In this document: positions 58,113 through 64,000 of the stretch, piece after piece
Layout of the letters: every line of letters starts with the position of its first letter
Numbering within the stretch: the first letter of the stretch is position 1
Assembly (NCBI RefSeq): GCF_900110605.1
Contig: NZ_FOFI01000001.1
Coordinates: 434,001 to 498,000 of the forward strand
Direction of reading: 5' to 3'
Length of the DNA: 64,000 bases
From: Epilithonimonas lactis
GTDB lineage: Bacteria > Bacteroidota > Bacteroidia > Flavobacteriales > Weeksellaceae
Program-made: the position numbers and the translations under genes
Notes under the pieces: model-generated
Database searches by the model: none
The model's input: the letters and a program-made list of their open reading frames with translations, nothing else
What the model was told of the DNA's origin: nothing

Positions 58113-58460
58113 TTACTGTTTGATGATCTGTGTGATCTTCTGTGTATTGTCATCCAAAGTGTATCTCATTAGATATTTTCCCGGACGCAGTTTGTCAAGT
58201 CTTAATTCAGTATTATTACTATTGATGTTATACTCTGCAACTTGAGCTCCCAAAATCGAGAAGAAAGTCACTGTTTTAATTTTAACAGAAACGTCTTTTG
58301 ATTTTAAAACCAAAACATCCTTGGTAGGATTAGGATAAGCCATCAAAACACCATCATCGGTCCTTTGAGAAGAGATTGTACGTGCAGTCTGTGCTTTCAT
58401 TTCTCCCGAAAATCCTACTGATACTACCGTAAATATGATAAAGAATAAAAGTTTTTTCAT
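58113..58460 (-). CDS. Stand-alone T9SS type A sorting domain protein
   Basis: 115 residues. Signal peptide (1-24, ending EMKAQ), a linker of about 15 residues (TARTISSQRTDDG), then a type A C-terminal sorting domain that fills the rest: MAYPNPTKDVLVLKS, VTFFSILGAQV, LRLDKLRPGKYLMRYTL and the basic end TQIIKQ. In other proteins this domain targets a cargo through the type IX system and is then cut off. Here almost no cargo exists. It may be a remnant, a competitor or regulator of sorting, or a small structural protein. Confidence 0.85.
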   Translation of the reverse strand: MKKLLFFIIFTVVSVGFSGEMKAQTARTISSQRTDDGVLMAYPNPTKDVLVLKSKDVSVKIKTVTFFSILGAQVAEYNINSNNTELRLDKLRPGKYLMRYTLDDNTQKITQIIKQ

Positions 58461-58572
58461 TCGCTTTAGTCTGTATTATTACAATTACAACAAATATATT
58501 TTAAATAAATTACCTACGCAATAGTCTAACAATAAAAGTATAATTAAATTTGCATAAATATTTTCAATAAAG

Positions 58573-59559
58573 ATGATCTCAAGAAATAGAAGACTCAGAA
58601 CCAACGATTCTATCAGAAGTCTAGTGCGCGAAACCAGCCTTACAACAAACGATTTGGTCTTGCCAATGTTCGTTACAGAAGGTGACAACAAAAAAGAAGC
58701 CATCTCATCTATGCCTGGCGTTTTTAGACAAAGTTTAGATCTTACGGTCAAAACTGTTAAAGAAAATTATGACCTTGGCATCAAAGCCATCAATCTCTAT
58801 ATGAAGGTTTCTGAAAACCTGAAAGATAACACCGGAAAAGAAGCCTGGAATCCAAACGGATTGATGCAGACTGCCATCAAAGCTATCAAAGACGCTGTTC
58901 CAGGAATCATCATCATGCCAGATGTGGCGTTGGATCCGTACTCCATTTACGGTCACGACGGCATCATCAAGAATGGAAAAATTGACAACGATTCTACTGT
59001 AGAAGCCCTCGTAAAAATGGGCGTTTCCCTTGCAGAAGCCGGCGCAGACATTCTCGCACCAAGCGATATGATGGACGGTCGTGTTCTGGCAATGCGCGAA
59101 GGTCTGGAAGAAAGTGGATTCACAGATGTTGGGATCTTGTCCTACGCCGCCAAGTATGCAAGTGCTTTCTACGGCCCGTTCAGAAGTGCTTTGGATAGCG
59201 CCCCAGTTGACAATCAGGATATTCCAGCGGACAAGAAATCCTACCAAATGGATTTCCACAATTCCCGCGAAGCCATCGATGAAGCCTTGAAAGACGTGGA
59301 CGAAGGTGCCGACATCATTATGATAAAACCCGGAATGCCTTATCTGGACATCGTTTCCAAGATCCGCGAACTCATCACGCAACCAATCGCTGTTTATCAG
59401 GTCAGTGGCGAATATGCAATGTTGAAAGCCGCAGTGCAAAACGGCTGGTTGGACAACGACAAAGTGCTCATAGAAAGCCTCACCAGCTTCAAACGTGCCG
59501 GCGCCGATATGATCTTCACCTACGCCGCTCCCGAAGTTGCAAAACTATTGAATAGATAA
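58573..59559 (+). CDS. hemB: Delta-aminolevulinic acid dehydratase (porphobilinogen synthase)
   Basis: 328 residues, full length. Two active-site lysines appear in YAAKYASAFYGPFR (near 194) and MIKPGMPYLD (near 250), which form Schiff bases with the two aminolevulinate substrates. LPMFVTEG and the metal-site region are typical. It catalyses the second common step of haem synthesis in the cytoplasm. It is divergent from the T9SS-domain gene. Confidence 0.95.
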   Translation: MISRNRRLRTNDSIRSLVRETSLTTNDLVLPMFVTEGDNKKEAISSMPGVFRQSLDLTVKTVKENYDLGIKAINLYMKVSENLKDNTGKEAWNPNGLMQTAIKAIKDAVPGIIIMPDVALDPYSIYGHDGIIKNGKIDNDSTVEALVKMGVSLAEAGADILAPSDMMDGRVLAMREGLEESGFTDVGILSYAAKYASAFYGPFRSALDSAPVDNQDIPADKKSYQMDFHNSREAIDEALKDVDEGADIIMIKPGMPYLDIVSKIRELITQPIAVYQVSGEYAMLKAAVQNGWLDNDKVLIESLTSFKRAGADMIFTYAAPEVAKLLNR

Positions 59560-59567
59560 GATTTTTA

Positions 59568-59673
59568 GGAGCTTGATCCCGCTATCCGCTATTACTCCTC
59601 GCGCCAACTGCTTTTCCCATCGCTTGCTGTGGGGTAACCGCTACTATCGGGGCTATGGGATTTGTCATCCAAT
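59568..59673. repeat. Dispersed ggagct...tcatccaat intergenic repeat, copy 2
   Basis: Starts ggagcttgatcccgctatcc and ends atcggggctatgggatttgtcatccaat, matching the ends of 5361-5484 with a different, shorter middle. It lies between hemB and the next gene. Confidence 0.65.
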
Positions 59674-59710
59674 TATTGTTACAAGACGATAACACTTTAA
59701 ACCATTTAAT

Positions 59711-60352
59711 ATGAAATCAATTTTATTAAGCTTTTCACTTTTATTTTTTTTCCAAGGCTTTGGACAAGAAAAAGAGCAACTGTCTATTAAGAAAGGGGAT
59801 TTTCCCGAAGGTGTTTATCAAACCTTGGAAGATGTACTTAACAAAAAGCCAACATCTACGGACGAGGTTTATTTCAAACCTGCGGACTCACGTGACTCTT
59901 CCAGTTCTCCCGAAAAAGTATTTTTCTACTTCAAAGAAAAAGACAAAAGAGTCAGAATTCCTCTTGCCGTGTCTCATAATGGCGAGATGTACTTTCAAAC
60001 CTATAGAAAGTACACCAACAAAAAAGATAAAGGATACGATCCGGACCAATATTCCAGATTCTGTAAAGTGACAAACTATGGAAGATTCATCTATTTTGAA
60101 GAAAATATGAAAGGATTGTGGTCAAAAGCTTTTATGGGCAATTTGAGTCCTATAACTTATTCAATTAAAGGGAATACTAAAGGAATTGTCTTAGATCTTG
60201 ATAATAAGGAATTCAATATGCTGAGAGATTGCGAAGATCTGAACGATTTTTTAAAGCAGCATCAGATTCCAGAGATCACATGCGATTCAGACAAATTTAC
60301 AATGGGAGAATTACAGGCAACAATCGACGAAATAAACAAACCTTACCGCTAA
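59711..60352 (+). CDS. Secreted protein of unknown function
   Basis: 213 residues. Signal peptide (1-19, ending QGFGQ). The mature part begins with IKKGDFPEGVYQTLEDVLNK and continues with charged beta-like stretches (DEVYFKPAD, KVFFYFKEKDKRVRIP) and a short helical end (LNDFLKQHQIPEI). I do not recognise a named domain; similar short secreted proteins are frequent in flavobacteria. It ends 2 bp before the convergent rmuC gene. Confidence 0.75.
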   Translation: MKSILLSFSLLFFFQGFGQEKEQLSIKKGDFPEGVYQTLEDVLNKKPTSTDEVYFKPADSRDSSSSPEKVFFYFKEKDKRVRIPLAVSHNGEMYFQTYRKYTNKKDKGYDPDQYSRFCKVTNYGRFIYFEENMKGLWSKAFMGNLSPITYSIKGNTKGIVLDLDNKEFNMLRDCEDLNDFLKQHQIPEITCDSDKFTMGELQATIDEINKPYR

Positions 60353-60354
60353 AT

Positions 60355-61701
60355 TTACAAATCTTCCTCACCCAAACCCTGAGGAAGATTTTTTTTGTTT
60401 TTAATTCCCAGACCTTTCAACTTCTGAGTCTGGATGATCAAATTATCATTCCCCGAACTCAACTGTTTGAAAGCATCATTGTAAGAATTCTTAGCCTGGT
60501 CGATATTCTTTCCAACGCGTTCCAGATTATCAACGAAGCCAACAAATTTATCGTACAATTTCGCGCCTCTGTCCGCAATTTCCATTGCATTTCGATTTTG
60601 ATGTTCGCGTTTCCAAAGGTCTTGGACTAATTTCAAAGAAGTAATAAGGTTGGTTGGACTTAGTAATAAAATTCTTTTGTCATAGGCAAAATTCCAAAGA
60701 TTTGGGTCGGTTTGCAGAGCCGTCATATAAGCGGCTTCACTTGGCACGAACATCATCACAAAGTCCAAAGATCTGTCAAAATCATCATAAGCTTTCTGAC
60801 TCAGTTGCAAAATGTGGTTCTTGACCGATTGCAAATGTTGATTCTGTTTGATGGTGAAAATCTCAGCATCCGTTTCGTCCGTCATTTCCACAAAAGCGGT
60901 GAGAGAAACTTTGCTGTCTATGATGACGTTTCTGTTGTCTGGATATTTTACAACCGCGTCAGGACGCATTTTTTTACCGGAAAATTCGGAGAAGATTGCT
61001 TTGTTGTTTTCATCTCGGAGTTCGTGCTCCATAAAATATTCCTGATTTTTCCTCAATCCTGATTTTTCTAGAATACTTTCCAGGATCATTTCTCCCCAAT
61101 TTCCCTGCGTTTTGCTTTCACCTTTCAGAGCGCGCGTCAGCTTTTTGGCGTCTTCGGAAATTTGTTGGTTCAGATCTTTCAGTTCACGCACTTTTTCTCC
61201 AAGAGAAAAACGTTCTTTGGATTCCTTGTCATAAGTTTCATTCACTGTGTTTTTCAGTTCGTTGATCTTTTCCTGAAAAGGTTCAAGAATCAACTTTAAT
61301 TGATTCTGATTGAGTTGCGTAAACTTTTCAGATTTTTGTTCTAAAATTTGATTCGCCGTTTTCTCAAACTGCAATCGATTCGTTTCCTGAAGTTTTTCAA
61401 AATCCTCTTTTTGATGTTCTAGATTTTCCTGCAAATTTTTATAATGCGCATTGAGTTCCGCATTTGTAAAAAGCAGTTCTTCCTTACTTTTTTGGATCAA
61501 TGAATTTTCTCTCGTCAATTCAAGATTGGAAAGTTTAAGTTCTTCAATTTTCTGTTGATAATTGAGTTCGTTTTCCTGTGCGCGAATCAGCTTTTCATTA
61601 GCTTCATCAAAGTTTTTTTTGCTGACGGAATTTGATTTCATTAAAAGGAAGATTAAAATTCCGCCTACGATTATTCCAATAAATAAGTAAATGATTTCCA
61701 T
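60355..61701 (-). CDS. rmuC: DNA recombination protein RmuC
   Basis: 448 residues. One N-terminal membrane helix (IIYLFIGIIVGGILIFLLM), a long coiled coil (about 25-190), then the RmuC nuclease-like domain with GNWGEMILESILEKSGL, RPDAVVKYPDNRNVIIDSKV and PSEAAYMTALQ, as in the family. In E. coli it limits inversions at short inverted repeats. A terminator for the convergent gene is built into its last codons. Confidence 0.92.
   Translation of the reverse strand: MEIIYLFIGIIVGGILIFLLMKSNSVSKKNFDEANEKLIRAQENELNYQQKIEELKLSNLELTRENSLIQKSKEELLFTNAELNAHYKNLQENLEHQKEDFEKLQETNRLQFEKTANQILEQKSEKFTQLNQNQLKLILEPFQEKINELKNTVNETYDKESKERFSLGEKVRELKDLNQQISEDAKKLTRALKGESKTQGNWGEMILESILEKSGLRKNQEYFMEHELRDENNKAIFSEFSGKKMRPDAVVKYPDNRNVIIDSKVSLTAFVEMTDETDAEIFTIKQNQHLQSVKNHILQLSQKAYDDFDRSLDFVMMFVPSEAAYMTALQTDPNLWNFAYDKRILLLSPTNLITSLKLVQDLWKREHQNRNAMEIADRGAKLYDKFVGFVDNLERVGKNIDQAKNSYNDAFKQLSSGNDNLIIQTQKLKGLGIKNKKNLPQGLGEEDL
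60361..60396 (+). terminator. Terminator inside the rmuC 3' end
   Basis: atcttcctca (60361-60370) pairs perfectly with tgaggaagat (60380-60389) around a 9-nt loop, with eight T after it on the plus strand. It serves the gene ending at 60352 while also encoding the last residues of RmuC. Confidence 0.8.
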
Positions 61702-61790
61702 TTTATCCTTCGTTATTTTTCACAATATTAAAATAACTTATGTTCACAAAACTGAGGTTTTCCGTAAAATTAATTAATTGATCAAGAATC

Positions 61791-62669
61791 TTATTTCTCG
61801 TTTTCCAACTTATTTTTAGATTCAGCCAAAGCTTTTTTCTCTTTGCCGGAAAGTTCAGGAAATTGCAGATCCATTTCTTCAAGTTTATCAATAATAATTT
61901 GAATCGCCGCAACTCTGGAAAACCATTTCTGGTCAGCTGGAATTACAAACCACGGCGCAGAATCGGTGGAAGTTTCCTTGATCGCTTTTTCGTAAGCTTT
62001 TTGATAATCATCCCAGAATCCTCTTTCTGTAATATCGCCTTCTGCAAATTTCCAGTTTTTATCTTCTTCATTGATCCTGTCTAGAAATCTTTCTTTCTGC
62101 TCCTCTTTGGAAACATTCAGGAAAATCTTGATGATCTTCGTTCCGTTGTTAGCCAAATGCTTTTCAAAGTTGCGAATACTTTCGTATCTGTTTTCCCAGA
62201 ATTTGTCATCAAATTGCTTCACATCGGTCCAGGTTTTTTCGCTGAGATTATATTCAGGATGAACTTTGCAAACGAGAACACTTTCGTAATGAGAACGGTT
62301 GAAAATTCCGATTTTTCCCTTCGCAGGAAGAGCCAGATAATGTCTCCAGATAAAATCGTGAGAATAATCTTTGGAACTTGGCGTTTTGAAACTGGTCACT
62401 TCACAGCCTTGCGGATTTACACCACCAAAAACATGTTCTATCAAACTGTCTTTCCCCGCAGCATCCATGGCTTGTAGGACGATTAACAACGATTGACTTC
62501 CATCCGCGTAGAGTTTTTCTTGCAACAATCGAAGTTTCTCTTTTTCAATTTCTAAAAGTTGTTTTGCTTCGTCTTTGTTGATCTTTCCTTTATATTTTGT
62601 TTCGTGTTTTCCTATCTCGAATTTTGAGTTTTCTTTGATGAGGAAATCATCGGAGAAGTTGTAATCCAT
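61791..62669 (-). CDS. ppk2: Polyphosphate kinase 2 family protein
   Basis: 292 residues. Walker A lies in QAMDAAGKDSLIEHVFGG (near residue 68-84); the lid/second motif is WRHYLALPAKGKIGIFNRSH (near 118), with the conserved Arg and Asp residues of PPK2. It transfers phosphate between polyphosphate and nucleotides. The single domain of about 290 residues fits class I or III (ADP or AMP/ADP as acceptor), which cannot be told apart by eye. It lies 89 bp upstream of rmuC on the same strand. Confidence 0.88.
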   Translation of the reverse strand: MDYNFSDDFLIKENSKFEIGKHETKYKGKINKDEAKQLLEIEKEKLRLLQEKLYADGSQSLLIVLQAMDAAGKDSLIEHVFGGVNPQGCEVTSFKTPSSKDYSHDFIWRHYLALPAKGKIGIFNRSHYESVLVCKVHPEYNLSEKTWTDVKQFDDKFWENRYESIRNFEKHLANNGTKIIKIFLNVSKEEQKERFLDRINEEDKNWKFAEGDITERGFWDDYQKAYEKAIKETSTDSAPWFVIPADQKWFSRVAAIQIIIDKLEEMDLQFPELSGKEKKALAESKNKLENEK

Positions 62670-62697
62670 AATATTTCATTTAGTGTAAATATAAAAA

Positions 62698-62724
62698 AAA
62701 CCGCTCCAAAAAAGGAACGGTTTC
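62698..62724 (-). terminator. Terminator of DUF1573 gene
   Basis: aaccgctcc/ggaacggtt hairpin with one mismatch. On the minus strand it is followed by eight T (complement of the A run at 62693-62700). Confidence 0.75.
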
Positions 62725-62746
62725 TATAACAAATAGTAAATTTTTA

Positions 62747-63235
62747 TTATTGTGCTGCTTCTACTTTTCTAGCAACTTTAGTAACTTTTGTAGCTTTAGT
62801 TACAGGTTGTGCTTTTGCAGTCGCTACAGGAGAAGAAACAGTTAATTTTGCTTCTTGATTCACACCTGCAACATCTTCTACAGTTCCTTTGATGTAAAGT
62901 ACAGATCTGTTGTTTGCTGGGTCATTAGAATAAACCTCGATCAATTTGTTGAAAGCACCTTTGATGCCTGTATTGTATCCAACTTTGATTTGAGCCGTTT
63001 TACCTGGTAAGATCGGGTCTTTGCTCCATTCTGGTGTAGTACATCCGCAAGAAGGTTTCACTTCGCTGATGATAAGTGGCTTGTCTCCAGTGTTTTTTAC
63101 AGTGAAAAATCTGTGACCATCAGCTCCAGCTTTTACATTTCCGTAATCGAAAGTTGTTTTGTCAAATGAGATCGTTTGAGCAGATGCAAAAGCCAAAGCT
63201 CCTGTCATAAATAATCCTGCAAGAATCTTTTTCAT
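62747..63235 (-). CDS. DUF1573 domain secreted protein
   Basis: 162 residues from the ATG at 63233-63235, which starts a clean signal peptide (MKKILAGLFMTGALAFASAQ); an open frame extends 13 codons further upstream without a signal-like sequence. The DUF1573 core is clear: FDYGNVKAGADGHRFFTVKN, SEVKPSCGCTTPEWSK (the CGCT motif), and PGKTAQIKVGYNT. The tail is Ala/Lys/Val-rich (VTKATKVTKVARKVEAAQ). An Ig-like periplasmic fold of unknown role. Confidence 0.88.
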   Translation of the reverse strand: MKKILAGLFMTGALAFASAQTISFDKTTFDYGNVKAGADGHRFFTVKNTGDKPLIISEVKPSCGCTTPEWSKDPILPGKTAQIKVGYNTGIKGAFNKLIEVYSNDPANNRSVLYIKGTVEDVAGVNQEAKLTVSSPVATAKAQPVTKATKVTKVARKVEAAQ

Positions 63236-63321
63236 ATTTTTTTGTTTTAGTATAATTAAACTTTTAAGTAACAAAGTTATAAATAATTTAAATATGTGAT
63301 GTTAATTTTTTCACATTATCT

Positions 63322-63329
63322 TATTTTTG
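63322..63329 (+). promoter_or_regulatory. -7 element of valS
   Basis: TAttTTTG followed by CAAC, 29 bp before the valS ATG. No clear TTG at 19 bp. Confidence 0.55.
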
Positions 63330-63358
63330 CAACTTATAAGCCAAAAATAACTTACGAC

Positions 63359-64000
63359 ATGCAGATCGCTGACAAATATAGCCCACAAGAAACCGAGCAA
63401 AAATGGTATGACTTCTGGTTGGAAAACAAATATTTCCACTCCACTCCAGATGACAGACCACCTTACACGATTGTAATTCCACCACCAAACGTGACTGGAA
63501 TCCTTCACATGGGACACATGTTGAACAATACGATCCAGGATGTTTTGGTCAGAAGAGCGAGAATGCAAGGTTTCAATGCTTGTTGGGTTCCGGGAACGGA
63601 TCACGCATCAATCGCAACAGAAGCGAAAGTTGTAGCTAAATTGAAGTCTGAAGGCATCAGCAAAAAAGATATCACGAGAGAAGAATTCCTAAAGCACGCT
63701 TGGGAATGGAAAGAAAAATACGGTGGAACCATATTGGAGCAATTGAAAAAACTAGGTTGTTCTTGCGACTGGGACAGAACGAGATTCACGATGGAAGAGA
63801 ATCTTTCCAAATCTGTGATCAAGGTTTTTGTTGATCTTTATAACAAAGGATTGATTTACAGAGGTTACAAAGTAGTGAATTGGGATCCAGAAGCGCAAAC
63901 CAATATTTCTGATGAAGAGGTGATCTTCAAAGAGCAAAACGGAAAATTATTCTATTTAAAATATAAAATTGAAGGAACACAAGATTTCTTAACTGTTGCG
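63359..64000 (+). CDS. valS: Valyl-tRNA synthetase (partial, runs off window)
   Basis: The first 214 codons from the ATG at 63359. [20 protein letters not shown] and the class I HIGH-type motif in [15 protein letters not shown] (residues ~42-56) are typical, as are [10 protein letters not shown] and the start of the editing insertion ([10 protein letters not shown]). It charges tRNA-Val. The KMSKS motif lies beyond the window. Confidence 0.95.
   Translation, partial: MQIADKYSPQETEQKWYDFWLENKYFHSTPDDRPPYTIVIPPPNVTGILHMGHMLNNTIQDVLVRRARMQGFNACWVPGTDHASIATEAKVVAKLKSEGISKKDITREEFLKHAWEWKEKYGGTILEQLKKLGCSCDWDRTRFTMEENLSKSVIKVFVDLYNKGLIYRGYKVVNWDPEAQTNISDEEVIFKEQNGKLFYLKYKIEGTQDFLTVA

Overview
The window comes from an AT-rich member of the Bacteroidota, most likely a Chryseobacterium-like flavobacterium (Weeksellaceae). 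Evidence: promoters match the flavobacterial pattern TTG-N19-TAnnTTTG, classical Shine-Dalgarno sites are scarce, a type IX secretion (T9SS) sorting domain is present, and so are TonB-dependent receptor, DUF1573, DUF3467 and PPK2 genes. No function was checked by a database search; names rest on motifs and gene order.

The backbone is the conserved translation/transcription cluster: rpsU, xerC, hpf, tRNA-Thr/Tyr/Gly/Thr, tuf, tRNA-Trp, secE, nusG, rplK, rplA, rplJ, rplL, rpoB, rpoC, DUF3467. The same core order is known from many bacteria (thrU-tyrU-glyT-thrT-tufB-secE-nusG-rplKAJL-rpoBC in Escherichia coli). Here it is opened at four points: a double DUF4394 lipoprotein gene between the tRNAs and tuf; a trehalose-use block (AraC regulator, MFS transporter, GH37 trehalase, TonB receptor) between nusG and rplK; two cassettes of secreted-protein genes between rplL and rpoB; and a 3.1-kb AT-rich island after DUF3467, bounded by 51-bp perfect direct repeats of the DUF3467 3' end.

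The most unusual content is a three-copy cassette family (21.3-27.0 kb, 27.3-31.0 kb, and 52.6-44.9 kb on the minus strand). Each starts with a 210-219-residue protein that has an N-terminal hydrophobic/signal segment, a poorly conserved middle and an almost invariant C-terminus ending (F/Y)SVRPPP plus two or three residues. Each continues with a large secreted protein carrying thrombospondin type 3-like Ca-binding repeats, and ends with a secreted protein of about 190-210 residues whose C-terminal module resembles that of the large protein. A C-terminal RPPP on an exported leader protein ahead of a big secreted product resembles the layout of secretion-monitoring ribosome arrest peptides. This is my leading candidate for an undescribed system, and it is inference. 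The third cassette also holds an unrecognised 163-residue protein and a 21-bp tandem repeat array with GTTCnGAAC palindromes.

The left flank holds a DEDDh exonuclease (partial), pssA, an LtaS-like sulfatase-fold enzyme, a DUF2147 protein and pyruvate dehydrogenase E1 beta. The right flank holds an ENPP-type phosphodiesterase, a zinc alcohol dehydrogenase, VanZ, an OmpA protein, a stand-alone T9SS sorting domain, hemB, rmuC, PPK2, a DUF1573 protein and the start of valS. Several intergenic regions carry inverted or dispersed repeats, and rpoB is preceded by a likely structured leader.
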